A stretch of 64,000 nucleotides of DNA from Imbricaverruca yamaguchii (taxonomy: Eukaryota > Arthropoda > Thecostraca > Neoverrucidae), in assembly GCA_034440575.1 (NCBI GenBank), contig JAOTOL010001627.1:1-64000 (forward strand). The letters run 5' to 3'. Made by a program: the position numbers and the translations under genes. Shown here one piece after another: positions 1-43,330 of this stretch (positions are counted from its first letter, which is position 1; every line of letters starts with the position of its first letter). The notes below the pieces were generated by a model. That model saw only the letters and a list, made by a program, of their open reading frames with translations. It did not search any database and was not told the origin of the DNA.

Positions 1-791
1 AGCATAGCCACGATAATCGCGTTTTTTGCCCGGCGAGGCGAGGGAACATTTTCTTGCTTTATGCTTATTGACATCACATTTTGTTTTTAATTCATTTGAA
101 TGGAGTAGTTCGTTTCTGTCTGCCTTAGTTGGCAAACATCAGAAGGATCCCGATGCACTTAATCAAATAATTTCATTGCTTCCCGAGTACATATTGACTC
201 ACTTTGATGATTGCTCTATTTTTAATTGGATGATCCCACATGCTCGAAGTCCTAAGAGGTGCATTCTCATTTTTGTTCTTCACCTGGCCCTCACTCGTTG
301 AGCACCGACCCCGACTTTCTAAATACAGTATTGTTGCTATGTTCCCTGTCTAATCTTTCCGTAATTGCAGAAAATCGTTGAATTTATACGTCTCTTCCGT
401 ACAATGGAATCTTCCCGGGTGACTAAACTGAGCAAAAATTCAAACATTACGTTAGCTGCCATTGTCCGGTCATACCTGCATCGTATTTGACTGCAAGTTT
501 GTAAGATAAACGTGTACAAGAACCTCGAAACCAGCTAAGCGAAGCGGTATTGTTGTCACTCTTACTGATTCTCATTTCTGCCGAAAATTGCGACGTTAAC
601 TGTCTGTGGCTAGCTGACGCTAACTCTATCCATAATTTTTAGTCCAGGCCTCTGATATTCTTGGTGCCAGTGGCATTCTTCGTGCACCTCTGGTATCAAG
701 AGCGTGTTGTTTGCTCCCACTCCCGGTGCTGCGTCGTCCGACTCCCCCAGAAACCCCTACACCTCATTGGCCGGCACCGCCTGAACCCTGG
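1..791. other. No recognisable gene
   Basis: A 91-codon open frame at 26-301 (+) is present. I recognise no domain in it and see no supporting splice context. The rest of the stretch is unique-looking sequence without clear coding signal. Confidence 0.4.
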
Positions 792-810
792 CGTCAAAGT
801 GCTTACCTTG

Positions 811-980
811 GTTGGTTCGTTGGTTGGTTATTGATTTTACGACACATCGACCGTTGAGTCATGTAGCGTCGCCAATCTCTCACGCCAATTGGTCGCGCGC
901 GAAGAGTAGTGACAGGTCAGACTCGAACTCACAACCTTTCGATTGTGAGACGAGCAACTTACCCCTAGACCACTCGTCCC
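811..980 (-). mobile_element. tRNA-derived SINE, family 1, complete copy with TSD
   Basis: Read on the minus strand, this copy begins with a tRNA-like head (GTCTAGGGGTAAGTTGCTCG, then box-B-like GGTTCGAGTC-type sequence). It continues through a body shared with the copies at 11846-12020 and 15597-15745 and ends in a (AACC)n tail. A 19-bp perfect target-site duplication, CGTCAAAGTGCTTACCTTG, flanks it at 792-810 and 981-999. This shows L1-type retrotransposition of a complete copy and a fairly recent insertion. Confidence 0.85.
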
Positions 981-1119
981 CGTCAAAGTGCTTACCTTGA
1001 CACCGCCAGATTCTGGAAAATGCGCCATCCAGGAGCTAGAGCGTCCACAACTCGGCTGCCTGCTCCGTCGTCGTGGCCATTGATCGCGTGGTGCTCAGCT
1101 CTTTACCTAATTGTTGACC

Positions 1120-2418
1120 CATGATGGTAGGCAATATGATTGGGTCGCACATCTGAATGCACGACTGTGCTGCCGGTGTAATGCCCCCACAATGAACCTG
1201 CTAGCAGAGCCACACGAGGCGTCTCTGCGCAGAGAAAGGCTGGGAATGCGCTACGCTTGTAAACTTCGCCAGTTCCCGGACCACCCGACTCACTCTCATG
1301 TTTTTTTTGTGCGCGCATTCGCAAGCTTTTTCACGGAAGTCAGCTTATTCTTCAAGAAATTCGGAGAGACGAGGGCATGCAAATGATAGCTTATCGCACC
1401 AGAAGTGAATACATCCCTTGCGGAAACGAGAGAAACAGATGTTGCCCAGAAGAGTTTTGCGCACTGGCTCGGAACATATCGAATTATTTCAGGGCTGGGC
1501 GACAACCTATACCGATAGATCTCGAATCGAGGACGGTGTGGGCAGCGCTTTTATTTGTGGCTATGTTGTCCGATCTTTTCACTCCCAAATTGCACGTCTG
1601 TGTACTCATCGGAACTTACCGCTGTTTTGAAAGCTTTATGCTACATCGAAGTGTCTGAGTGAGATCGGTATGTTATTTCACCGATTCTGTGGGCAGAATT
1701 TTGGCCCTGAATGCATTTTATCAATATAATCCCCTTTTAAGTGATATCTTAACCGGACTGACGAATATGCACAAGACGAATATGCACAACATGAAACGCA
1801 GGGTGCTCTTGTGTTGGATTCCCAGCGATGTGCGTATTTCCGGTAGCCAGCTGGCGGATGTTGCGCCGTAGCGAGCAGCGCGCGTACCGTGCTCTCGTTC
1901 GCTGCCACTTCTTGCCACGGACCATTACCGAGAGGTAATGGTCCATGGCACAACCATTACCTGTCCTTCCTCTTAGACAAGTGACAGGCAATGTGGGGCG
2001 CGACACGGGCAAACACACTAATAGCCATTAAGCAACGTCTGAGACCATGGAGCTCGTCCTGTCTTAAACATAGACAAGATTTGATCTCGTGCCCATCATA
2101 TGCTGAAAGAGCGTAGACGTCACTTGATTTGCACGGGTAGACTCGCTTAATGATATTCTGTCTGACAACTCTAGCGATGTTCAACCAGGGCAACTGACCG
2201 CCTTCCCTTCTGATATATCGTTCTTGGCAATATATACTCCACACTGATCTGCATCGCATATAGCATATATAGTGCATTAGCATCACTTGGGCGGTGCTCT
2301 CAATGGGAGGCTTGACACTTTATCTCACCATATTTTGATGAATACCTAAGTTATGGGCGCAATATGGCCATAGTTGTCCTACAGCCGAAATAAGCCCTAA
2401 AGCCCAAATAACTAACTA
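1120..2418 (+). mobile_element. Jockey-like LINE fragment (linker, RNase H, 3' end), decayed
   Basis: The translation around 1207-1290 reads EASLRRERLGMRYACKLRQF, the linker typical between RT and RNase H in Jockey/I-like LINEs. It matches the copy near 36.8 kb (ACKLRQYPDH). At about 1798-1868 a frame gives RVLLCWIPSDVRISGSQLAD, the last RNase H block. At about 2015-2080 a frame gives IKQRLRPWSSS, typical of the region downstream. The copy ends in the family 3' tail CCCTAAAGCCCAAATAACTA at 2393-2418. Frames are broken by stops and shifts, so it is inactive. The family name (Jockey superfamily) is inferred from motif order. Confidence 0.6.
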
Positions 2419-3437
2419 GCCGGTGTAATTCCGGTGGGTGATCAGCAGGAGCGCTGTGCCGCCGGTGTAATACCGGGGGTGGTTAGCAGGAGCGCTGTGC
2501 CTCCGGTGTAATACCGGGGGTGGTTAGCAGGAACGCTGTGCCGCCGGTGTAATACCGGGGGTGGTTAGCAGGAACGCTGTGCCGCCGGTGTAATACCGTG
2601 GGTGGTTAGCAGGAACGCTGTGCCGCCGGTGTAATACCGGGGGTGGTTAGCAGGAACGCTGTGCCTCCGGTGTAATACCGGGGGTGGTTAGCAGGAACGC
2701 TGTGTCGCCGGTGTAATACCGGGGGTGGTTAGCAGGAGCGCTGTGCCTCCGGTGTAATACCGGAGGTGATCAGCAGGAGCGCTGTGCCTCCGGTGTAATA
2801 CCGGGGGTGGTTACCAGGAACGCTGTGCCGCCGTGTAATACCGGAGGTGATCAGCAGGAGCGCTGTGCCGCCGGTGTAATACCGGTGGGTGGTTAGCAGG
2901 GACGCTGTGCCGCAGGTGTAATACCGGGGGTGGTTAGCAGGAACGCTGTGCCGCCGGTGTAATACCGTGGGTGGTTAGCAGGAACGCTGTGCCGCCGGTG
3001 TAATACCGTGGGTGGTTAGCAGGAACGCTGTGCCGCCGGTGTAATACCGGGGGTGGTTAGCAGGAACGCTGTGCCTCCGGTGTAATACCGGGGGTGGTTA
3101 GCAGGAACGCTGTGCCGCCGGTGTAATACCGGGGGTGGTTAGCAGGAGCGCTGTGCCTCCGGTGTAATACCGGGGGTGGTTAGCAGGAACGCTGTGCCGC
3201 CGGTGTAATACCGGGGGTGGTTAGCAGGAACGCTGTGCCGCCGGTGTAATACCGTGGGTGGTTAGCAGGAACGCTGTGCCGCCGGTGTAATACCGGAGGT
3301 GATCAGCAGGAGCGCTGTGCCTCCGGTGTAATACCGGGGGTGGTTAGCAGGAACGCTGTGCCGCCGTGTAATACCGGAGGTGATCAGCAAGAGCGCTGTG
3401 CCGCCGGTGTAATACCGGTGGGTGGTTAGCAGGGACG
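2419..3437. repeat. 41-bp minisatellite, about 25 copies
   Basis: The unit is about GCCGCCGGTGTAATACCGGG followed by GGTGGTTAGCAGGAACGCTG and T. For example, GAACGCTGT recurs at 2531 and 2572, a 41-bp period. Variants GTGGG/GGGGG/GGAGG and GTTAGC/GATCAGC alternate along the array. It starts directly after the LINE 3' tail. Confidence 0.9.
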
Positions 3438-3904
3438 CTAAGCTCCAACGTCGCATGACCAGTGTGACATGTCCTCGCACTGCCGATGGCTGACTGGACA
3501 CAGGGAAAGCGCGTTAACGGCGGCCCGGCAGCGCATCGCTGCCCGGGCTGACTGCTGGTGAAGGCCAGGTCGGCATGCTGACGGTACGCCATCGAGCGTC
3601 AGTTAATAATGGGCCGTGTGCGGTGCATAGAGAAGGTGTGGGATGCTGCGCACCAGCGGCAGACGTGCTGGAGGAATTCACTTCGTTGGGACCTGGCTGG
3701 GCGCTAGATGATCTGCCATGGTCGATGCTCCCTAAAACCCTAATCATACACACACATACTGAAACTCGTCGTCGTGAAGTGTTTGTGTTGTTGTTGTTTT
3801 TTTACATCGGCGCACTTAGCTGGGAAAATAATAACGTGTCCGCGATAGTCTCCACTTGTGTGCTAGTGTCTGTCACCTGAATGTGTTTTGTTGTGTTCCT
3901 GCAG
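3438..3904. other. Presumed intron upstream of first visible ZCCHC4 exon
   Basis: No gene was recognised. At 3722-3752 GTCGATGCTCCCTAAAACCC resembles the LINE 3' tail seen at 32029-32069, so it may be another very short retroposed end. A polypyrimidine-rich tract precedes the acceptor at 3903-3904. Confidence 0.4.
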
Positions 3905-35109
<31,205 letters not shown>

Positions 35110-36068
35110 GTGAGCTGAAGGATGCTACGAACACGCGCCAATCGTTGGATGAAGTGCTCGTGATGGTCTTTCAGGAAGTATTCGTCACCACTGATTCGTG
35201 TTTTTGAATTGTGTACCCCCGAGTCACAATACAGGCATTTCAGTGAGTTGTGTGTGGGTGATGCCGCCTCATCAGCATCAGTTGTCTTGTGGCAACAACA
35301 GCAATTTCTTCCCGGTGCCCACCTGTATCCAACCCTTTTTCTGAAGACATTTTTCTTTTTCTCGCCATTTCTTCAGTACTTCTGATGATTCAAAGGAATT
35401 TTCAGATAAGGAATCGTCAGATTGTTCGGGTGCACGGCATGGTTTCTACGCCATCACTACTTAATCCGGGTGACCTGAGCACAATGTAAGATTCAACGGC
35501 GCGTATGTCGACACGAAAATTATTGCAGCCATCTAAAAATGCCAAAAAGTGTTAGTATTAAATTCGTAAGTCCCGATCCAAATTTTATTTTCGGCATACT
35601 TTGTCATCGTCGTCTTCTCGGTTAAGATGTCCTAAAACATGCCGTGTTGTCCAGAGTGGACCACTAATGGTATGTCCCCAATAACGGCGTCCCCCAGGAA
35701 TGATCGACTGCAGCCTCTTCTCGTCCTCTTTTCAGCCAAGGTCACCTTGCGTGAGAACTTGGGCCTCTTGGTGAAGTCTGTATTCGCCCAATTAATTTTC
35801 TCAATTGGTGGCGCTTGCCCGGTTGAGATGGTGCCAGGCCCACCAGACCAATGCTCCACATATAACTTCCTGCTCTGTGCCCTGCTTTTACTTCTGCCAG
35901 GTGGTTCTTTTTGCTAACATGCTTTGTAGTCATATACACTTAGCCGTTGCAGTCATAATTGGAAAATGACTGCTTTGATTTCGTTCGCGAATAATTTGAT
36001 TGCATTAGGCATGCTCAATGATCGATGAATGGTGAATGACATTAGACAGGCGCAATAACATTGGGGAC
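35110..36068. other. No gene recognised
   Basis: The 3' end of ZCCHC4 could lie here, but no further exon or poly(A) context was convincing. Short minus-strand frames at 35250-35440 were considered and not accepted. Confidence 0.3.
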
Positions 36069-36245
36069 GGGGCGGGGATGGCCGAGTGGCTAAGGTGCTG
36101 GGCTCTGGGTGCCAAAGGTCCCAGGTTCGACACTAGCGCCGCTCTGGACATTTCCCAATCCCGCGGCCCACGGGCGAAACAGTGTGGGCGGCGCCAGCAG
36201 CCGTGGATGTGTATAAAGTGCGTCATGAACCACCCAATAAACAAA
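36069..36245 (+). mobile_element. tRNA(Leu/Ser)-derived SINE, family 2
   Basis: The head GGATGGCCGAGTGGCTAAGG carries box A and CCCAGGTTCGACACTAG carries box B. The body includes CCCGCGGCCCACGGG and the copy ends GAACCACCCAATAAACAAA. Flanks CAATAACATTGGGGAC (36053-36068) and CAATGATATTGAGGAC (36246-36261) look like an aged target duplication with 3 mismatches. It is not a functional tRNA, since the 3' acceptor half is missing. Confidence 0.82.
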
Positions 36246-36739
36246 CAATGATATTGAGGACTCACTTCATCTGAGCGTTGGGCGATCCTTAAATGTGGAT
36301 GACTGTCATATGGCCGTGCGCCTCATGGACACCGCCAACGAAAGGACAGCTACAGCCAGCCGACAAGATGTTTGGAGAAGTGAGGCAGCACGAACGGATT
36401 CCGCTTCTCTACCGCGAAGTATGCTGCCGTGCACTTGTCGCCGCGCCGATGCCCCAGTATGACAACCCTATCGCACGGACAGTAGTCAGATTGCCGGGGG
36501 TAGAATTAGATACACGACTGGCATACCAACGTCTTAAAACGCTGCCAGATAGTTGTACGGACTATGAATATCCTAAAATGTGCGTCTCGTGCGATACATG
36601 GAGCACACCGGGCATCGCAGCTCCTATGTCGATCGCTAGTTCGATCAAAGCTCGACTACGTTTGTTTTATTTATGGCGGAGCTTGTTAACGAGCAAACGT
36701 ACCCCGGAGACAGTCCACCACTCTGCACTTCATATCATC

Positions 36740-37740
36740 GCAGAGGCTTTTCGTGGGTCTCCAACAGCAAGTCTCCTCGCGTAAATTCACTAAATTCAAC
36801 AGAGTTTCCACTCTACGATGTGAACAACTTGGTATGGCATATGATAACTTGGCCTGCAAACTACGGCAATATCCGGACCATCAACCCACCTTACGATCAT
36901 TTATTTTCCAACCTCATTCTTACGCTGTTCTCAAACGAACGGCCTGAGAGCCACCCCGTATGGAATGATAATGCAACGCCTGTTTTATGAGAGCGGTCTC
37001 TGGCTTCGGGGTGTTCGGTGGATTGAGTATATTCCATCGCCTTCCTGGGAACTGATCGCGTCAAAAGTGGACAAAGAAAGCCAATATCACACCGCATGGA
37101 TCCAAAGCATGGACACATTATTTTGACGGATTATTCAGGTAGCCTTTAAGCGATGAGAATATTTGACCCATCAAATCCCATTATACGGGACGTTTCGACT
37201 CGTCTTGCCGCTGTGCACCAGGCAGGTAATATAATGGTGCTGTGTTGGCTCCCCAGTCACGTGGACATCTCTGGGAATCATCAGCACCTTGCTGATGCTG
37301 CAAAACGTGCGTCGCAAGCTCCATGCTCGCGAACTCCACCACTCGCTGTCCGTGATCACTAACGAACCATTCCTGCGTTTGTGCTCGCAAAGTAGCCAGC
37401 TTCTTGGAACGCGCTACCTGATAAATTGGGAGCGACCAAGCGTAGTCTCGAAAAGAAATGGAGCTCGTACTCGCATATGAATGGGCGAGACGAAGTAGCA
37501 TTGTGACGCTGGAGAATAGGGCATGCTTATACCACTTACTCTTATCAGCTGGTGATGATATACCGCGCTGCCAGAAATATCACGCCCGCCTATCCGTACG
37601 CCATGTCCTTCTCTCCTGCCCGGTTGTGGAGGAGAGCGTAGACGTCACCGGGTGTGTTCAGTCACTGTCACTCGGTGTAGTTGGAGGCGATGGCTCGGCG
37701 TTTGTTATCCATCTCAGACGTCAATTTATCCTAGCCGATG
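36740..37740 (+). mobile_element. Jockey-like LINE fragment (RNase H to 3' end), decayed
   Basis: A frame at about 36822-36885 reads LGMAYDNLACKLRQYPDHQP, matching the copy near 1.25 kb. The frame at 37153-37360 reads NIMVLCWLPSHVDISGNHQH and then LADAAKRAS, the terminal RNase H block (PSHVxIxGNxxAD). At about 37575-37650 frames give YHARLSVRHVLLSCPVVEE, the Cys/His motif after RNase H. Stops and shifts separate the blocks. There is possible further LINE sequence upstream to 36290. Confidence 0.65.
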
Positions 37741-39028
37741 TACACCTCCAACCAGTATATATGCCACCATATTTATATTGTTCGTGCATGCTTGGACTGC
37801 CTCACCTACTCCTATGGAGTTATTTCCGTTCAATCCCTCTTGTCTCATGGGAAGCACTTATGAAAAGCAAATCCAATCAGCTAAGTTATTAATGGTGGTG
37901 AGCATTCTGTAGAAACCTAGTATTATGTTGGCCTCCATCGACAGGGAAAATTACATTAAGTAAAATAACATTTTATTAATGACTCAAGCTTTCGGTTCTA
38001 ACCCATCGCACATCTACGCATGGTCAGGAGTGCCGGGGCGAAAGTGGAAAATGCAATCACTGAACTCAAAACAGCATGACAATACCACGCCGAAATGCGA
38101 ATGCATCCTCATTTCCGCCGACGAATTCCACCCATGCATAAAACAGGCGAATTACCCAGGCAAATTGACAAATGTGTGACGCGTCATGTCGGAGCAATAG
38201 TGCAACGTTTATATTTCATCATTTATACCACTTCCAGATATGGATCCACCACTTTTATGGAGGCGAAAGTCATCAAGATTTAATGCTTAATTAGAGCCGC
38301 AGCTCCTGGGTTAAGCACACAAAGGGAAGCTTGACTAAGTCCCGTTAAATACGTGAATATAGACATTGAGGCCATCCAAAATATGCTCTCAGTTCCGACT
38401 TAGCCATCGACCACAACGTGGTGTCATGGCCAATCTCTTCAGCATTACATACCCGAAGGCCTCAGTCAATATATGCATATGGACGATTGTTACTAGCATA
38501 GCTCTTCATCGGTAAGCATTGGCTGTATGGGATGAAAGAACGAAAGTCCAATGAGAACCAAAGAGCCTATTATAAGGGAGTATACAATATGAAGCATATC
38601 ATATTGCCTGCCGAATCAAATAGCATAGCCTGACCCATACTACGTAGAATATCAACGTTTGTTAGCACATGGGATGAAGTGCTCTCCATCCAATGTATCC
38701 CATGCAGCATGTAACATCGTTATTCATTTACATCAGATCATTACACTGGAATTGAATTCCCGCACGAAACTCCCGACAAATGTTCCACTTATCCAGCTTT
38801 TGCACAAGAAACGCAGAACACCAGGTTATCTGTTCCAGCAAACAAAGACCTCCTACTCTCTTTCTCATCGAAACTGGAATCGAATATTGAGAATATCAGG
38901 TGTCCCTCCACCAATATTTTTTTCAGTGATCGATCCCCTACCAAAGATGGTGCGTGAGGTGCGTTCTGCGGTGGGCCCAATGCTGCCCAAGTCGAATTAA
39001 CAACACACTCGCTATTAACGACAGTCAG
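37741..39028. other. No gene recognised
   Basis: AT-rich unique-looking sequence with short frames only. Confidence 0.35.
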
Positions 39029-39062
39029 TTGGTTATTTGGGTTTAGGGCGCATCAACTGCGT
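39029..39062 (-). mobile_element. LINE 3' tail, minus orientation
   Basis: Read on the minus strand, GCAGTTGATGCGCCCTAAAC followed by CCAAATAACCAA matches the 41-bp insertion at 32029-32069. Target duplications are not obvious. Confidence 0.6.
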
Positions 39063-39207
39063 TGGTCATACAGTGCCCATGCCCAGCAGAGTTCGTGACC
39101 ATACCAACCTGTCTACATACTATCACACACCACATCTCCACACCCATCATAGTATGGATCGATCTTCCATTGGTGCCCTCTCTGCCTAGTACAACACTAC
39201 TCGCTCC

Positions 39208-40990
39208 TCACTGTCCGGCACAACACCACCCACCCCTCACTGTCTGTCACAACACCACTCACCCCTCACTGTCCGACACAACACCACTCACCCCTCACTG
39301 CCCGGCACAACACTATTCACCCATCACTGTCCGACACAACACCACTCACCCCTCACTGTCCGGCACAACACCACTCACCCCTCACTGCCCGGCACAACAC
39401 CACTCACCCCTCACTGCCCGGCACAACACTACTCACCCCTCACTGCCCGGCACAACACTACTCCCCCCTCACTGCCCGGCACAGCACCACTCACCCCTCA
39501 CTGCCCGGAACAACACCACTCACCCCTCACTGCCCGGCACAACACTACTCACCCCTCACTGTCCGGCACAACACCACTCACGCCTCACTGCCCGGCACAA
39601 CACCACTCACCCCTCACTGTCCGGCACAACACTACTCACCCCTCACTGCCCGGAACAACACCACCCACCCCTCATTGCCCGGCACAACACTACTCACCCA
39701 TCACTGTCCGGCACAACACCACTCACCCCTCACTGTCCGGTACAACACTACTCACCCATCACTGTCCGGCACAACACTACTCACCCCTCACTGTCCGGCA
39801 CAACACCACGCACCCCTCACTGTCCGGTACAACACCACGCACCCCTCACTGTCCGGTACAACACCACGCACCCCTCACTGTCCGGTACAACACCACGCAC
39901 CCCTCACTGTCCGGTACAACACCACTCACCCCTCACTGTCCGGCACAACACCACTCACCCCTCACTGTCCGGTACAACACCACGCACCCCTCACTGTCCG
40001 GTACAACACCACGCACCCCTCACTGTCCGGTACAACACCACGCACCTCACTGTCCGGTACAACACCACTCACCCCTCACTGTCCGGCACAACACCACTCA
40101 CCCCTCACTGTCCGGTACAACACCACTCACCCCTCACTGTCCGGTACAACACCACTCACCCCTCACTGTCCGGCACAACACCACTCACCCCTCACTGTCC
40201 GGCACAACACCACTCACCCCTCACTGTCCGGTACAACACCACGCACCCCTCACTGTCCGGTACAACACCACTCACCCCTCACTGTCCGGCACAACACCAC
40301 TCACCCCTCACTGTCCGGCACAACACTACTCACCCCTCACTGTCGGACAAACCACTCACCCCTCACTGTCCGGCACAACACCACTCACCCCTCACTGTCC
40401 GGCACAACACCACGCACCCCTCACTGTCCGGTACAACACCACGCACCCCTCACTGTCCGGTACAACAACACCACCCCTCACTGTCCGGTACAACACCACG
40501 CACCCCTCACTGTCCGGTACAACACCACGCACCCCTCACTGTCCGGTACAACACCACCCACCCCTCACTGTCCGGCACAACACCACTCACCCCTCACTGT
40601 CCGGTACAACACCACGCACCCCTCACTGTCCGGTACAACACCACGCACCCCTCACTGTCCGGTACAACACCACTCACCCCTCACTGTCCGGCACAACACC
40701 ACTCACCCCTCACTGTCCGGTACAACACCACGCACCCCTCACTGTCCGGTACAACACCACGCACCCCTCACTGTCCGGTACAACACCACGCACCCCTCAC
40801 TGTCCGGTACAACACCACTCACCCCTCACTGTCCGGCACAACACCACTCACCCCTCACTGTCCGGTACAGCACCACGCACCCCTCACTGTCCGGTACAAC
40901 ACCACGCACCCCTCACTGATCGGCATACCATCACCCACCCCATACTGCCCTGCGCAAAGCCATTCACCCCTCACTGCCCGGCATAACACC
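39208..40990. repeat. 29-bp satellite, about 61 copies
   Basis: The unit is CCGGCACAACACCACTCACC followed by CCTCACTGT. Early units carry CTGCCCGGCACAACACTAC. Later units switch in small blocks between CCGGCACAACACCACTCACC and CCGGTACAACACCACGCACC. Rare indels are at 40042, 40345 and 40465. A 648-codon frame runs through it only because the unit has no stop in any frame. I do not treat it as a gene. Confidence 0.93.
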
Positions 40991-41261
40991 ACTGACCTCC
41001 GGCCATGATATACACTCTGATTTATCATCCAATCAAGTCATTCTCCCAAGTATCATTAATGAATCGCAACAACTCAGTATAACAGTGGCGCATGCTGGTG
41101 CACTTCCCCATCCGCAGAGCTCGCATGACACCAGCCGATGTTCAGTTTGACCCTCGAACGGCCGGACCAAAACCACCCCGCCAACACGAGCCGGAATTCC
41201 GTCAACCAGAGGATCGTCTTCTGCGCAGCGGATTTTCCAGCCGGCAGCTTTGGTAAGTAGG

Positions 41262-41292
41262 TATAAAGGGGCCTGTCCACAGCATCGCCAGT
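41262..41292 (+). promoter_or_regulatory. TATA box and initiator
   Basis: TATAAAG at 41262-41268 is followed by CCAGT at 41288-41292, a spacing of about 28 bp, matching arthropod TATA/Inr promoters. It drives the signal-peptide exon at 41628 if the assignment is right. Confidence 0.45.
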
Positions 41293-41344
41293 GGTCCTGG
41301 GAGAGTTGACCTGGACGGTCGGCAGCGGCGCCGCTACTCCACGG

Positions 41345-41432
41345 GCCATCGGCGGACAACAAACAGCCGGCGGGCAACAAACAGCCAGCGGACAACAAAC
41401 AGCCGGCGGACAACAAACACCAGCTGGACAGG
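41345..41432. repeat. 18-bp repeat in presumed 5' UTR
   Basis: About five units of GGCGGACAACAAACAGCC. In one frame this would read GGQQTA, but that frame is not supported as coding. Confidence 0.75.
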
Positions 41433-41627
41433 GCGCGCGTGCAGCACAGCAGAAGAACGCCGGCAAGGGAACAGCACTTGACACTGTTGAACAAGTACAG
41501 CGCACCGGGAGACAGACGCTGGGGAGAACGACACGTCAGAGTGGAGTCGTTGTCAGGGATACTAAGCAGGCCTGGACAAGCGTCGACTGGAAGGACACGA
41601 GAGCGGTCTTCGGCCGACGCAGCAGTC

Positions 41628-41693
41628 ATGCAGCCAAGATTTGCCATTGTGTTGGCAGGAACTGTGCTCATGTTTTGCACCTTAATACTGGCC
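41628..41693 (+). CDS. First exon of a secreted or membrane protein (signal peptide)
   Basis: ATG at 41628 opens MQPRFAIVLAGTVLMFCTLI then LA, a short basic start and a strong hydrophobic core, i.e. a signal peptide or signal anchor. A consensus donor GCC/GTGAGT follows after 22 codons (phase 0). A TATA box and initiator lie about 340 bp upstream, giving a 5' UTR with an 18-bp repeat. The downstream exons were not identified, so the product is unknown. Competing longer frames cross the same region (41291-41830) but ignore the donor and show no domain. Confidence 0.45.
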
Positions 41694-41699
41694 GTGAGT

Positions 41700-43326
41700 A
41701 TCCGAGGGCGGTAAGAACTATCAGATGGTACTGTTTCCCCGGGAAACAAATCGTGAGCCCTAAAACTATCCATGTTTTGTCCAGTGAGCAGGGCTGGCAC
41801 GTGGGTACGCTTGATAAACCAAATATATAGCATAGCCTCACTATCTACCAATTTCCCAAATTATGCATGTTCATCCTTTCCATAACACGTATTTCATGCC
41901 GATTCAAGTATCCCTGCAGTTCACATTGGACCCACTAGCATTCACGAAAACATCTGCAAAAGTGGGCTTTAATCGCAATTCACACCATCTTAGTTCCATC
42001 ACATATCGCCGGTGACGAGCACCGCAAGAACGACCGCTGCTTATTTATATGACCGCTGCTTATTCCACGGCTCGTCCAAAGGAGCGCTGTCCACATGCGG
42101 TGCCGACACGCATGTTAGCAAACATGGAATAATGCAACCCACGTGACGAGGATGGAAATGAGATCTCGAAATGATTATGTAAGCGCCCCCGCCACTCAGA
42201 CACACCGGACTCTGTCGCCGAGTATTTGATCTCGCGCGCGGCTGGTGGCTCCACCGTCAGTGGCAGCACTTAGGTCAGCGCTATTATCAATTGTCAAATT
42301 ACGTGTTTGTTATCGCACAGTTTCCACCACAGCATGCATCCACAGTATCCAGACCTGTACCATTTCGTCCCAATCCCTTTTGTTAGGCGACCGTGTTTGG
42401 TGGAGCGATTAATGCTGACATTTTTACAATTTTTTATTTGGACAAAAAAAAATGATTGGGTGGGAAACAATTTGTTTTTCACGTTTTTCTCACAGGTTTT
42501 CATCCTATGTACATATTAGTGAGTACTTGTTCCCAACAATACTAGTGAAAATGTGCGGTAAACAATTTATATTTCATCCACATTTCAGCTTCCACTCCCT
42601 TTCGAAAAACAACCATGGATGCAGCTCTGTTCAGAACACAAATCGCTTCTACATAAATGTAGAAACATGTAGAAGGCTCTGTAAATGAATGATCTATCAA
42701 TAGTTGCACAGATCCGTTTCCCATGCGTTAGGACTGATGTTCGCCTGTGAACAGGCGAATGGCTGTCGGCCACCCAAGTACCACCTACTGGCTGCCCTGC
42801 GTTGGGGCTGATGGTGTGATTCTGTCCACAGGTGAATGGCTATCGGCCAGCTAAGCACCGCCTGTCAGCTGGTTCCCCGTGTTATGCGGGTGGGAAACAG
42901 GGCTGGCAGCTGCCAGGACGTCCCTGCTCTCCCTTCGTCATGCAGCAGCCGTGTCCTCGCTGCTTTGCCCCGTGCGGCCCGAAGTACTGCTGCCGCATTT
43001 GGTTCTGTTGAAAGACGTCGGAACAGTGGTCTCAGCGCTGACCTGTTCCGGTTTTGTGAAGTCGCAGAGGTCATATATGTATGCACGTTGATCTTGCTCT
43101 GAAATAAACATTGCTACCAAGTACAAATGCCTCGTTCTCCTTGAAAAAGGGTGATTTGAGTAGCACGTTTTGATTTCTTAAGGACGTCCTTGGTATCACA
43201 CAACGCATTTTATCTTTGAGGACATTTAGCTGAAGGCGAATTATGAGCCACAGCAGACGCGTATTAACAGAACGCACATGGCTCTCCAAATGTCAACCCA
43301 TTACTATTCGAAGCACTGACAGGTAC
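41700..43326. other. No gene recognised
   Basis: Possible intron of the gene starting at 41628. A short duplication occurs at about 42720-42850 (CGCCTGTGAACAGGCGAATG-like and CCACAGGTGAATGGCTATCG). No coding domain was seen. Confidence 0.35.
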
Positions 43327-43330
43327 TTAA

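Noticed and set aside
35250..35470. Minus-strand frame reading EVLKKWREKEKCLQKKGWIQ
   Set aside because: It has coding-like flavour, but it is short, ends quickly and has no recognisable family or convincing splice pair.
36076..36135. Possible tRNA-Leu/Ser gene
   Set aside because: The same segment with an identical body and tail recurs at 51476, and the 3' acceptor half is absent, so it is a SINE head.
39062..41008. 648-codon His/Pro/Thr-rich open frame
   Set aside because: It is a read-through of a 29-bp satellite that has no stop in any + frame; a parallel 414-codon frame exists in another phase.
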